The notes beneath the pieces are model-generated. The model made no database searches and was not told the origin of the DNA. It saw only the letters and a program-made list of their open reading frames with translations. Position numbers and translations under genes: made by a program. 35,428 nucleotides of DNA from Maricaulis sp. (GTDB lineage Bacteria > Pseudomonadota > Alphaproteobacteria > Caulobacterales > Maricaulaceae). How positions within the stretch are numbered: position 1 is the first letter of the stretch; each line of letters starts with the position of its first letter. The stretch spans positions 1 through 35,428 of the forward strand of contig NZ_JASBRW010000031.1 in NCBI RefSeq assembly GCF_030149235.1. The letters are read 5' to 3'. This document shows, piece by piece, positions 9,088 to 18,099 of the stretch.

Positions 9088-10584
9088 ATGAAACGGATTT
9101 TAAGGCTGGCGCTGGCTGGCGTCATTGTCGCGGCAGCTGCTGGCGGCTGGTGGTATTTTGGTCGCGGGGCCAGTGCCGGCACAGGCGATTTTTCCATCGA
9201 GACCGCTGCGGCAGAGACCGGTTCGGTGCGAAGGATCGTGGCGGCATCGGGCGCGGTCCGGGCATTGGTGACGGTCGAAGTGGGCTCCCAGCTCTCGGGC
9301 CAGCTCTCCGAGTTGTATGTCGACTTCAATGACACGGTCGAGGCCGGCGAGGTCATCGCCCAGATCGACCCTCAGACCTTTGAAACTCGCGTACAGGAAG
9401 CCGAAGCCTCCCGGGCCACGGCCGCCGCCAATGTCCAGCTGCAGCGCGCTAGCCTGCAGCGCGTTGAAGCCAATCTGCGCACGGCCGAGCTCGATTTCCA
9501 GCGCATCGAGACGCTGAATTCCCGCGGCAATGCCTCCGATGCTGCACTGGATACGGCACGGGCCTCCTTCGAGGCCGCGCAGGCCGAGCTCAATGTTGCA
9601 CGGGCCCAGATCGCCAACGCCCAAGCGGTGTTGCAGCAGCGCGAAGCGACCCTGGCCGGTGCCCGCATCGACCTGGATCGCACCACGATCCGCTCTCCGA
9701 TCAATGGCATTGTTGTCGACCGCGCCGTTGACCAGGGACAGACCGTCGCTGCCAGCCTGTCCGCACCCACGCTGTTCACCATCGCCCAGGATCTGTCCCT
9801 GGTGCAGATCGACGCCCAGGTTGATGAGGCCGATATTGGTCAGATCCGCGAGGGCCAGGCTGTGAGCTTCACCGTCGACGCCTATCCCGGCACACAATTG
9901 TCCGGCGAGGTCGAACAGATCCGCCTGGCGCCGACGACCTTGCAGAATGTGGTCACCTATACAGTGGTGATTTCGGCAGCCAATCCTGGCCAGCGCCTGC
10001 TCCCCGGCATGACCGCCAACATGGATATCGTGACCGGTGAGGCGACGGACGTGCTTGTAGTCCGCAATGGCGCCTTGCGTTTCCGCCCGGCACCGGGGCT
10101 GGCCGACAGGACCCAGCCGCTGGCAGAGGCTGGCCAGGGCGGTGGACGTCCCGGCGCCGGACGACCTGGGGGTGGTCGCCCGGGTGGTGGCGGTCGCGGC
10201 GGTCCGATGGGACAATTGACTGAACAGCTTGATCTGACAGCAGACCAGCAGGAACGCGTTCGCGGCGCCTTTCGCGCAGCCTTTGGCCGGGCTCAGGCAT
10301 CGGCCCAGGCGGGCGGCGGTTTTGATCGCGAGGCCATCCAGCAGGAGGTCGATGGTGAAATGACCTCGATCCTGACGCCGGAACAGATGACCCGCTATCG
10401 CGAGATCCAGCGTGAGGCCCGTGAAACGCGGCCCGGGTCTGTCTGGGTCGAGACCGCCGAGGGCATGCTGGAGGAGCGTCGGGTCCGCCTTGGCATTTCC
10501 GACAGCCAGAACACGGTCGTAGTCGGTGGTGATCTGGAAGCTGGTGATGCGGTTGTCGTGCGGGCCCGGGAGGTGCGCGAATGA
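9088..10584 (+). CDS. MacA-like periplasmic adaptor (HlyD/MFP family) with LTxxQ insertion
   Basis: This 498-residue protein has an uncleaved-looking N-terminal anchor (4-25) and is a membrane fusion protein bridging an inner-membrane ABC exporter to an outer-membrane channel. Order: lipoyl half (about 60-95), long coiled-coil hairpin (about 98-195), second lipoyl half around IRSPINGIVVDRAVDQGQTV (201-220), beta-barrel domain (about 235-330), and membrane-proximal domain. That last domain is split by about 115 extra residues: a Gly/Arg/Pro-rich linker (350-374) and a helical part with LTADQQ (383-388) and LTPEQ (429-433), resembling the LTxxQ motifs of Spy/CpxP proteins. The normal fold resumes at about 450. 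ATG at 9088 is preferred because it begins the anchor and follows a GAGGG. It overlaps the ATPase gene by 4 bp. Confidence 0.9.
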   Translation: MKRILRLALAGVIVAAAAGGWWYFGRGASAGTGDFSIETAAAETGSVRRIVAASGAVRALVTVEVGSQLSGQLSELYVDFNDTVEAGEVIAQIDPQTFETRVQEAEASRATAAANVQLQRASLQRVEANLRTAELDFQRIETLNSRGNASDAALDTARASFEAAQAELNVARAQIANAQAVLQQREATLAGARIDLDRTTIRSPINGIVVDRAVDQGQTVAASLSAPTLFTIAQDLSLVQIDAQVDEADIGQIREGQAVSFTVDAYPGTQLSGEVEQIRLAPTTLQNVVTYTVVISAANPGQRLLPGMTANMDIVTGEATDVLVVRNGALRFRPAPGLADRTQPLAEAGQGGGRPGAGRPGGGRPGGGGRGGPMGQLTEQLDLTADQQERVRGAFRAAFGRAQASAQAGGGFDREAIQQEVDGEMTSILTPEQMTRYREIQREARETRPGSVWVETAEGMLEERRVRLGISDSQNTVVVGGDLEAGDAVVVRAREVRE

Positions 10585-11261
10585 GCGCCCTGATCGAGTG
10601 CCGAAATCTGTTCAAGACCTATCAGATGGGCGACACGAAAATCCGAGCGCTCGACGGTGTCTCGCTAGAAATCGAATCCGGCGAATACGTTGCGGTGATG
10701 GGCGCATCCGGTTCAGGCAAGTCCACATTCATGAACCTGTTGGGTGCGCTCGACCGCCCTACAGCCGGTTTCCTCCGGGTCGACGGAGCGTTACTGAACC
10801 AGCTCACGGCGGAGCAGGAAGCCGAATTCCGGGGGCGCTCGATCGGCTTCGTTTTCCAGCAATTCAACCTGCTACCGCGAACCTCGGCGGTCGAGAATGT
10901 CGCTTTGCCCCTGGTCTATGCCGGCGTTCCAGCCGCCGAGCGACGCAAGCGCGCCATGGCTCGCCTGGAACAGATGGGGCTCGCCGAGCGCTATGATCAC
11001 CATCCCTCGCAGTTGTCCGGCGGCCAGCAACAGCGCGTGGCGATTGCCCGGGCATTGGTCAATGATCCGCAGATCCTGTTGGCTGACGAACCGACCGGAG
11101 CGCTCGACAGTAAAACCTCGGCCGACATCATGGCCCTGTTCGACAGTCTTAACCGCGATGGCATCACCGTCATTCTGGTGACGCATGAACAGGACGTCGC
11201 TGATCACGCCAAGCGACAGCTGGTCTTCAAGGATGGCCGCGTGGTGGAGGATCGCTCATGA
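10581..11261 (+). CDS. MacB-type ABC exporter ATPase
   Basis: This 226-residue nucleotide-binding protein is the size of LolD/MacB-type ATPases. It has Walker A GASGSGKST (41-49), the Q-loop glutamine Q93 in VFQQFNLLPR, signature LSGGQ (145-149), Walker B ILLADEP (165-171) and the H-loop in VTHE. All catalytic elements are intact. The start ATG overlaps the adaptor stop in an ATGA, and its own stop overlaps the permease start the same way, so the three proteins are translationally coupled. It should dimerise on the FtsX-like permease to power export or extraction of a substrate, which is not known. Confidence 0.94.
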   Translation: MSALIECRNLFKTYQMGDTKIRALDGVSLEIESGEYVAVMGASGSGKSTFMNLLGALDRPTAGFLRVDGALLNQLTAEQEAEFRGRSIGFVFQQFNLLPRTSAVENVALPLVYAGVPAAERRKRAMARLEQMGLAERYDHHPSQLSGGQQQRVAIARALVNDPQILLADEPTGALDSKTSADIMALFDSLNRDGITVILVTHEQDVADHAKRQLVFKDGRVVEDRS

Positions 11262-12493
11262 GCCTGCTTGCTTCAATTCGCATCGCGCTGATCGCGTTGA
11301 GGGTCAACGCACTGCGCAGTGCGCTCGCCATGCTCGGGGTGATTATCGGTGTCGCCTCGGTCATCGTTCTGGTCTCCATCTCAGAGGGCACCAAGCGGGC
11401 CGTGGAAGCGCAGATTGCCAGCTTTGGCGCCAATCTTCTCATCATCCGTCCGGGGTCGAGCATTTTTGGCGGCCGCCGCGGCGGTGCCGGCAGTGCAACG
11501 CCACTTACCGATGGCGATGTCCTCGCCCTGGCCAATGAGGTTCCCGGCATGGCCGGCGTATCGGGCGAGGTGAGCACCAGTGCCACCGCAGTCTTTGGCG
11601 GTGTGAACTGGTCGACCCGGATTTCCGGGGTCAATGCCGACTATTTCGATGTCCGTGCCTGGGTCATCGATGAAGGCCGCGCCTTTGCGCCCGCCGAAGA
11701 GAGCTCGGGGCGACGCTTCGTTGTCGTTGGACAAACTATCGTACGGGAATTGTTTGACGGAGCTGATCCGGTTGGCCAGACCCTGCGGATCCAGGGGCAG
11801 CCCTTCGAGATCATCGGGACCGTTGCGGCGAAGGGCGAGAGCTCCTGGGGGGCGGACCAGGACGATATCATTTTCATGCCCCTGGCGACGGCGCGCCAGC
11901 GCCTCGGAGCCGGGCAGCGACCACCGACGCGGGATCCGGTTTCGGTGATCTATGCCGATGTGGCTGCAGGCGAGGATGTTGATCGCGTGATCGCGGATAT
12001 CGAGGATATCCTCCGGGTCAGGCGCGAAATCCTGCCCGGTGCGGAGGATGATTTCTCGGTTGGCAATCTGGCCGAGTTCATCCGCGCGCGGAACGAGACG
12101 GAAAACCAGCTCGGCCTACTTCTGGCGGTCGGGGCGGCGATTGTCCTTCTGGTCGGCGGCATCGGGATCATGAATATCATGCTCGTTTCCGTCACCGAGC
12201 GGACGCGCGAAATCGGGCTTCGTCTCGCTGTGGGTGCGCGTCAGCGCGATATCCGCAACCAGTTCCTGATCGAAAGCATCGTCTTGTGCCTGTTCGGTGG
12301 CGCGATGGGGCTTGCGGCCGGCATCGGCGGAACCCTGATCTACGCCGAAATCGGACAGTTGGAGATCGCGGTCAGTCCGCTGATCGTCGGAATTGCCATC
12401 AGCGCGTCGGTCCTGGTCGGAGTGTTCTTCGGGCTCTATCCGGCACAAAGAGCGGCCCGCCTCAACCCGATCGACGCCCTGAGGCACGAATAG
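11258..12493 (+). CDS. MacB/FtsX-type ABC exporter permease
   Basis: This 411-residue inner-membrane protein has the four-helix MacB layout. A first segment follows the amphipathic start (LRSALAMLGVIIGVASVIVLVSI, about 20-45). A large periplasmic core domain spans about 50-285. Three C-terminal segments lie around LLLAVGAAIVLLVGGIGIMNIMLVSV, the 345-365 region and the last 30 residues, with TERTREIGLRLAVGARQ between them as the usual ATPase-coupling helix. It ends in LNPIDALRHE, typical of the family. The ATPase domain is encoded separately upstream rather than fused, as in many adaptor-ATPase-permease operons. It is the last gene of the operon and converges on the histidine kinase gene 31 bp away. 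The substrate is unknown. Confidence 0.94.
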   Translation: MSLLASIRIALIALRVNALRSALAMLGVIIGVASVIVLVSISEGTKRAVEAQIASFGANLLIIRPGSSIFGGRRGGAGSATPLTDGDVLALANEVPGMAGVSGEVSTSATAVFGGVNWSTRISGVNADYFDVRAWVIDEGRAFAPAEESSGRRFVVVGQTIVRELFDGADPVGQTLRIQGQPFEIIGTVAAKGESSWGADQDDIIFMPLATARQRLGAGQRPPTRDPVSVIYADVAAGEDVDRVIADIEDILRVRREILPGAEDDFSVGNLAEFIRARNETENQLGLLLAVGAAIVLLVGGIGIMNIMLVSVTERTREIGLRLAVGARQRDIRNQFLIESIVLCLFGGAMGLAAGIGGTLIYAEIGQLEIAVSPLIVGIAISASVLVGVFFGLYPAQRAARLNPIDALRHE

Positions 12494-12524
12494 ACCTGCG
12501 GCCAAGGGCTGGCGTGGTGCGGAT

Positions 12525-15500
12525 CTAAGCCGCGAATTCCCGGTCGCTTGGTTGGGTTTGCGCGGGCAAGGCAATGTAGAAGGTCGAGCCATGGCCCAGC
12601 TTGCTGTCGACCCAGACTCGACCACCATGGCGTTCCACAGCCTGGCGCACGATGGCCAGTCCGATGCCGGTTCCCTTGTATTCCTCGCGTGAATGCAGGC
12701 GTTGGAAGGGGGCGAAGATCTTGTCGGCGAACTTCGGATCGAGGCCGATGCCGTTATCTGTGATGGCGATGATGTATTCGCCTTCGCCGGCCGTCGCGCT
12801 GACATCGATACGGGGTGTGGCTTCGCCGCGATATTTGACAGCATTGGCGAGAATATTCTGCAGGCACTGGCGTAACAGGACCGGGTCGGCGCGCAGCACC
12901 GGCAGGTCGGCAATGGTGACGACCGCGCCACTTTCCTCGATGGAGGCATCAATGCTCTCGCGCGCTTCGGCGAAAATATCATTGAGGTCGATTTGCTGCA
13001 GTTGCAGGGGTTGGCTCGCCAATCGCGAATAACTGAGAAGGTTGTCGATCAGTGTCTGCATGCGGTGGGCGGCGTCGACCAGGAAGTCCAGGGCCCGGAT
13101 GCCCTCAGCGTCTATGGTTTCGCCATATCGACGCTGGACCAGGCCAGCGAAGGCACCAATTTTCCGCAACGGTTCCTGCAGGTCGTGCGAGGCGACGGTC
13201 GCAAACCGGTCGAGCTCGCGATTGGAGCGCTCCAATTGTTCATAGGCGACCCGCAGGGGCGTGACGTCTGTCATCACCGCATAGCTGCGCAGCGGGCGCC
13301 CCTTTTCATCGCGCTCGAGGAAGGAGGAGAGCAACACGTCCACGGGGCGCCCATCCTTGTGCAGGAAGCGGTAAGGGATGTTGGTATTGCGTCCGGTCTC
13401 GAACAATTCCGGCAAGGAGAGCTCAATCGCGCGCTTCTGCGACTCCGGATCAAGGAAGTCCACGGACTTTCGCCCGATCACCTCGTCGCGCCGGTAGCCC
13501 ATTGAAGTCAGCCAATAGTCACTGACCTGGACGATATAGCCCGCCGCATCAATGGTGTGCATCATCGCCGGGGTGTCTCGATAGATTGCGGCGAAGCGCT
13601 GGCGTTCTTCGGCGATCTGATCGGCGCTGCGGCGCGATGCGTCGATATTCCAGAGCGCGCCGCTCGCGGTGAGGGATTTGCCCTTTGCGTCGCGAGCCAT
13701 GACGCTGCCCGTGGAGCGATACCAAACCCAGCTTCCATCCCGGGCGCGAAGCCTGAATTCCAGCGACTCGCCCGCCGTTTTGTCGCGCGCCATCGCCTTG
13801 TGCGTGGCCTGCAGACGGTCGGCATCAGCCGGATGGATATGGGACATCCATGTATCGGAACTGATGGTCAACTCATGCCTATCCGCAAATACGGTCCGAA
13901 CAATCTCGCCACGCAGCCAGACCTCCTGGGCCGGATAATCAATCCGCCAAATGCCCAGCGAGCCGGCATCCATGGCCTCGGACAATTGCTGTTCGCGCTG
14001 CGCCAACATGTCGTTTGTTGTGAGCTTCTCGGTGATGTCGGTAACAAAGCCGGATGCAATGGCGGGTCTGCCAGACTCGTCCCGCTCACTGATCCGGCCG
14101 CGATTGTGGATATGGATCCAGCCATCCTTCTCGCTGTAATATCGCAGGGTGAAATCAAATGTCTCACTTTCACCGGAGGCCAGCGCCGCCTGGGCCTGGT
14201 CGGTGATTGCCCGGTCATCCGGATGCACGCGCTCAGCCCAGTCATCAAAGGTGATACGCGTATCGGCCGGTGGAAGCCCCATCATCTCGCTCATGACCGC
14301 TGTGACATCGGCAATACGTGTGCGCAGATTGAGCCGCCAGGCCCCTTCGCCGGCGCTTTCGAGCGCATCTCGGAGGCGCGCCTCGGACTCTTCGACACGG
14401 CGCTGAAGAATACGCCGCTCGGTGACGTCGGTGACGATGCCAACCGCCCGGACCGGCCGGCCGTCCTTGTCCCGCTCGACAACCTCTCCGCGCGAGGTCA
14501 GCCAGACCAGTTCGCCATTGCTGCGACGGATGCCGTAATTGGACTCGTATCGATTGGTCTCTGCATTGCGGAGGGCCAGCAATTCCTCGCGGACCCGCTC
14601 GCGATCGGCAGCGGCGACGCGGGCTAGCCAGATTTCCCAGTTCACCGCCCCGGCGTCCGGCGGGAGGTCCAGGATCTGCCGGATCTGTCCCATGGCCTTG
14701 ACCTCGCCGGTAACGAAATTGGCATCCCAAACGCCGTGCGATCCAGCTTCGACAGCCTGGCGAAGGCGTTGCTCGCTGTCCTCGAGTCGGGCCTTCAGCT
14801 CCATCTCATCAGTGATGTCGATCAGCACGCCGGAGGCGCGATGCGGGTCGTCGCCGGTCCCTTTGGTTCGGCCTTTCGAGCGTATCCATCGCCAGGTGTC
14901 GGTACGCGCGTCGAGCAGGCGGTAGCTTTCATCCAGGGTGTCGCTCTCGCCAGAAGCCAGTCTAGCGAGGGCCGTGGCGACATTGTCGCGTTCATCCGGG
15001 TGGGTGCGGTCCAGCCAGACCTGACCGTCGATCGCGGCGGGTTCCCGAGGAATACCGAGCATTTCCCGGATTTCGCCCAATGGAGTGACCAGAAGCGTCG
15101 ACGGATCGACTTCCCAGACCCCGCAAGCGCCGGCTGTGATGGCGTCGGCGAATTGCCGTTCGCGCTCCGCCAGCTTGGTCTCGAGCGCCTGGCGCTCGGT
15201 AATGTCGGCGATAACGCCGGTGGCCCGCAAGGGTTCACCGTCGCGGGTGAATTCGGTGACGCGGCCACGTCCATGAAGCCAACGCCAGGCGCCGTCGGTG
15301 CGACGCCCCCGGAAGGTGATATCCAGTGTGTTGTGAGCGCTGCGGCGCAAGGCGGCCAGGGCTTCGGAGAAAGCTGACCGGTCATCCTCGTGAATGGATT
15401 GTGTCAGGCGGTCAATCGATATGGTCGCATCGCTGCTCTCAATGCCGAGGAATTCATTCATGAAGCCGCGCATCGAGCCCAGCCCGGTGATCAGGTTGAG

Positions 15501-15953
15501 CGAGAATGCGCCTTCATTGGCGGAGGCGAGGGCGGCGCGGAGCTGGATGTCGCTGGCCTCAAGCTTGGCCTGCAATGAGAGCTGGGTTGTGACGTCCTTG
15601 ATGATGCAGAGAAAGCCGGTCCGGCGGCCTTCACTATCGAGGATGGGGCAGCCAACCGTGTCCGCGTCAAAAATGCGCCCCGTTTTGGCGCGATAACGGG
15701 CCTTGTAGGGGCGCGGCTGCCCGCCCTCGTCCGGCGCCGAGTTGAAATGGGTCTGGCCGAGCCGGATGTAATCGCGCGGATCTGCATAAATAATCTTGGT
15801 CGGCTGACCGAGAAGCTCGTCTTCCCGATAACCGAACAGGCGTTCCGCCGCTGGATTGAGGGCGGTGATTTCGCGTTCAAGATTGGCGGCCAGGACGGCC
15901 ACGCCGGCATGCTCGTAAAGAGTGGTCAGCATGTCGGCATTGAGCGGGGTCAT
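12525..15953 (-). CDS. Soluble sensor histidine kinase with seven PAS domains
   Basis: The predicted protein has 1142 residues and no membrane segment or signal peptide, so it senses cytosolic signals. Seven PAS modules of about 130 residues follow one another: 7-134, 135-263, 264-393, 394-523, 524-652, 653-782 and 783-905. Modules 2-6 share PAS_3-type features (HPDDR-like motif, WR/WI-x-x-x-GR, D-x-T-ER end) and short coiled linkers. The kinase core has phospho-acceptor H923 in ASHDLQEPLRKI, the N-box around N1033-N1037, DNGIGLD (1066-1072) and GTGIGL (1094-1099), all intact. No receiver domain or response regulator lies nearby. I chose ATG 15953 (TAGGG upstream) over an in-frame GTG at 16004 because PAS1 begins directly after it. 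Confidence 0.92.
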   Translation of the reverse strand: MTPLNADMLTTLYEHAGVAVLAANLEREITALNPAAERLFGYREDELLGQPTKIIYADPRDYIRLGQTHFNSAPDEGGQPRPYKARYRAKTGRIFDADTVGCPILDSEGRRTGFLCIIKDVTTQLSLQAKLEASDIQLRAALASANEGAFSLNLITGLGSMRGFMNEFLGIESSDATISIDRLTQSIHEDDRSAFSEALAALRRSAHNTLDITFRGRRTDGAWRWLHGRGRVTEFTRDGEPLRATGVIADITERQALETKLAERERQFADAITAGACGVWEVDPSTLLVTPLGEIREMLGIPREPAAIDGQVWLDRTHPDERDNVATALARLASGESDTLDESYRLLDARTDTWRWIRSKGRTKGTGDDPHRASGVLIDITDEMELKARLEDSEQRLRQAVEAGSHGVWDANFVTGEVKAMGQIRQILDLPPDAGAVNWEIWLARVAAADRERVREELLALRNAETNRYESNYGIRRSNGELVWLTSRGEVVERDKDGRPVRAVGIVTDVTERRILQRRVEESEARLRDALESAGEGAWRLNLRTRIADVTAVMSEMMGLPPADTRITFDDWAERVHPDDRAITDQAQAALASGESETFDFTLRYYSEKDGWIHIHNRGRISERDESGRPAIASGFVTDITEKLTTNDMLAQREQQLSEAMDAGSLGIWRIDYPAQEVWLRGEIVRTVFADRHELTISSDTWMSHIHPADADRLQATHKAMARDKTAGESLEFRLRARDGSWVWYRSTGSVMARDAKGKSLTASGALWNIDASRRSADQIAEERQRFAAIYRDTPAMMHTIDAAGYIVQVSDYWLTSMGYRRDEVIGRKSVDFLDPESQKRAIELSLPELFETGRNTNIPYRFLHKDGRPVDVLLSSFLERDEKGRPLRSYAVMTDVTPLRVAYEQLERSNRELDRFATVASHDLQEPLRKIGAFAGLVQRRYGETIDAEGIRALDFLVDAAHRMQTLIDNLLSYSRLASQPLQLQQIDLNDIFAEARESIDASIEESGAVVTIADLPVLRADPVLLRQCLQNILANAVKYRGEATPRIDVSATAGEGEYIIAITDNGIGLDPKFADKIFAPFQRLHSREEYKGTGIGLAIVRQAVERHGGRVWVDSKLGHGSTFYIALPAQTQPSDREFAA

Positions 15954-16035
15954 CGGCGCTGGCCCTACCGTTTTCTCGGATGATGGCGTGCATACTATGC
16001 GCACAAGCGAAAAGAGTGCCTTAACGGGGTGCGAA

Positions 16036-16140
16036 ATGAAACTCTTTCGGTATCAGCGCGGCAGCGAGTGCGCGGCGGGCTGGAGAATTGGCTGCGTCCG
16101 GATACACTGCCCGCCATATCTGCCGGCTGGCCTGGAGTAG
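16036..16140 (+). CDS. Possible 34-codon upstream ORF before the dual-ATPase gene
   Basis: An ATG at 16036 opens a 34-codon frame with the product starting MKLFRYQRGSECAAGWRIGC and containing four cysteines. Its stop TAG ends 4 bases before the GTG start of the ABC gene, and the GGAG ribosome-binding site of that gene lies inside its last codons. A GGGGTG precedes it. It may be a leader peptide coupled to the ABC gene, or a chance frame in GC-rich DNA. I recognise no family. Confidence 0.25.
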   Translation: MKLFRYQRGSECAAGWRIGCVRIHCPPYLPAGLE

Positions 16141-16144
16141 TTGA

Positions 16145-18007
16145 GTGCCGATCTTCGGAAATGCGTCTGCGACCGATAAGCCCATTCTTGAGGTCGAGAA
16201 CCTCAATGTGAGTTTCGATACACCTGATGGTGCCGTTGATGCGGTGCGTGGTGTCTCGCTGCAAATCGGGGCTGGTGAATGCCTCGCTGTCGTTGGCGAG
16301 TCTGGTTCCGGCAAGAGCCAGACCTTCCTTGCTGCGATGGGGCTGCTCGCCAGCAACGGCAAGGCCGAGGGTTCCATTCGCTATCGCGGACAGGAAATCC
16401 TGGGGCTGCCGACACGCAAGCTCAACACGGTTCGCGGCCGCAAGATGACGATGATCTTCCAGGATCCGCTGACTTCCCTGACCCCGCATCTGCGCGTTGA
16501 CCAACAGATGACCGAGGTGTTGGGCATCCACATGAAGCTCAAGGGCAAGCAGGCCGAAGCCCGGGCGCTGGAATGGCTGGAGCGGGTCCGGATCCCCGAG
16601 GCCAAGCGCCGGCTGCGGCAATACCCGCATGAACTGTCCGGCGGCATGCGCCAGCGAGTCATGATTGCTATGTCGATGCTGTGTGAGCCCGACCTGCTGA
16701 TCTGTGATGAGCCTACTACAGCGCTCGACGTGACGGTGCAGGCCGAAGTCCTGGACATTATGGACGAACTCAAGCGCGATACCGGCGCGGCACTTGCGCT
16801 GATCACGCATGATATGGGCGTGGTCGCCCGCATGGCGGATCGCGTCCAGGTGATGAAGAACGGCGTCTATGTCGAGACCGGTGAGGCTGAAAGCATTTTT
16901 GCCGAGCCGGAGCACGAATACACGCGCATGCTGCTGGATGCGATGCCGCGTATCGACAAGCCCGATCGTGACGGACAGGTCTCCTTGCAGCCGGTCGCTG
17001 AACCGGAGGCGGATCCGCTCCTCGAAGCGGACGACGTCGCAGTGCATTTCCCGATCAAGGTGTCGGAAGGCCTGGTGCCGAAATTCAAGACGCTGCGTGC
17101 GGTCGACGGTATCAGCTTCAACCTTCGTGCCGGTGAAACGCTCGGGGTTGTCGGCGAATCCGGTTGTGGCAAATCGACCCTGGCCCGGGCGGTCTTGCGC
17201 CTGGTTCCGTCCAAGGCCGGCGCCGTGACCTGGCTTGGCCGAGACCTGCTTGGCCTGTCCAAAAAGGACATGCGCAATGAGCGCGAAGGATTCCAGATCG
17301 TCTTCCAGGATCCGTTGGCGTCACTGGACCCGCGCATGACGATCGGTGCCTCGATTGCCGAGCCGTTGCAGACTTTCCGCAAATCTATGAAGCGGGCGGA
17401 GCGACAGGCCAAGGTGCGCGAGATGATGGAGCGCGTCGGGCTCGATCCGAATATGATCAACCGCTATCCGCACGAGCTGTCCGGCGGGCAGAACCAGCGT
17501 GTCGGCATTGCCCGCGCGATGATCCTCAATCCCAAGCTGGTGATCTGCGACGAGGCGGTTTCGGCGCTGGACGTGTCGATCCAGGCCCAGATCGTCGAAC
17601 TGTTGATGAAACTGCAGCAGGAGATGGGGCTGGCGATGATGTTCATCTCGCACGATCTGTCTGTCGTGCGGGAGATTTCTCACCGGGTCATGGTGCTCTA
17701 TCTCGGCCGCGTGGTCGAAATGGCCGATCGCGACCAGATTTATGAGGACGCCCGCCATCCCTATACCAAGGCGCTGATCTCGGCCGTTCCGGTCCCTGAT
17801 CCGACGGTTGAGAAGAACCGCAAGCGCATCAAGCTGGATGGTGAATTGCCGTCGCCGATGGATACGCGGGCGCAACTGCGCTTTATGCGATCCAAGCTGA
17901 TCGATGACCCAGATGCCGAGCAATACCGGCCGCGCCTGATCGAGGTGACGCCAGGCCATTGGGTGGCGGAGCATGACGGGATGGATGCGGACACTGACGC
18001 GGCCTGA
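16145..18007 (+). CDS. Dual-domain peptide ABC transporter ATPase (YejF-like)
   Basis: This 620-residue protein contains two complete OppD/OppF-type nucleotide-binding domains. The first (about 15-265) has [23 protein letters not shown] and [11 protein letters not shown]. The second (about 300-560) has [24 protein letters not shown] and [11 protein letters not shown]. Both sets of Walker A, signature, Walker B and His-switch (ITHD, ISHD) residues are intact, and each domain ends with the oligopeptide-type extension ([24 protein letters not shown]). The layout matches YejF, the fused ATPase of a microcin/oligopeptide importer. The start is GTG with GGAG 7 bases upstream. No binding protein or permease genes lie beside it, so partners must be encoded elsewhere. 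Confidence 0.92.
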   Translation: MPIFGNASATDKPILEVENLNVSFDTPDGAVDAVRGVSLQIGAGECLAVVGESGSGKSQTFLAAMGLLASNGKAEGSIRYRGQEILGLPTRKLNTVRGRKMTMIFQDPLTSLTPHLRVDQQMTEVLGIHMKLKGKQAEARALEWLERVRIPEAKRRLRQYPHELSGGMRQRVMIAMSMLCEPDLLICDEPTTALDVTVQAEVLDIMDELKRDTGAALALITHDMGVVARMADRVQVMKNGVYVETGEAESIFAEPEHEYTRMLLDAMPRIDKPDRDGQVSLQPVAEPEADPLLEADDVAVHFPIKVSEGLVPKFKTLRAVDGISFNLRAGETLGVVGESGCGKSTLARAVLRLVPSKAGAVTWLGRDLLGLSKKDMRNEREGFQIVFQDPLASLDPRMTIGASIAEPLQTFRKSMKRAERQAKVREMMERVGLDPNMINRYPHELSGGQNQRVGIARAMILNPKLVICDEAVSALDVSIQAQIVELLMKLQQEMGLAMMFISHDLSVVREISHRVMVLYLGRVVEMADRDQIYEDARHPYTKALISAVPVPDPTVEKNRKRIKLDGELPSPMDTRAQLRFMRSKLIDDPDAEQYRPRLIEVTPGHWVAEHDGMDADTDAA

Positions 18008-18017
18008 CCCCCGCTTT

Positions 18018-18064
18018 CCTAGCTGACAGCGATTTCATTCGACTTGATGGGCTGTCGGCTTAGG
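18018..18064 (+). other. Long imperfect hairpin after the dual-ATPase gene
   Basis: CCTAGCTGACAGC (18018-18030) pairs with GCTGTCGGCTTAGG (18051-18064): 13 pairs with one bulge and one U-G, and a 20-base loop. It starts 10 bases after the ABC stop and ends 35 bases before the M16 start. The only downstream U-richness is TTGTTG, so it is a weak terminator or an mRNA-end or processing structure. Confidence 0.45.
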
Positions 18065-18099
18065 TTGTTGCGGCAGTACCCGAACTGAAAGGTCCAGGC

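Noticed and set aside
10137-10210. Tandem DNA repeat or CRISPR-like array in the Gly-rich part of the adaptor gene
   Set aside because: The repetition reflects GGR/GRPG codons in frame. There are no spaced direct repeats, so it is protein low complexity and not an array.
16011-16047. AAAGAGT/ACTCTTT repeat in the kinase-ABC divergent region
   Set aside because: The arms are only 7 bp with a 23-base loop and overlap the possible small ORF; this is weak on its own.
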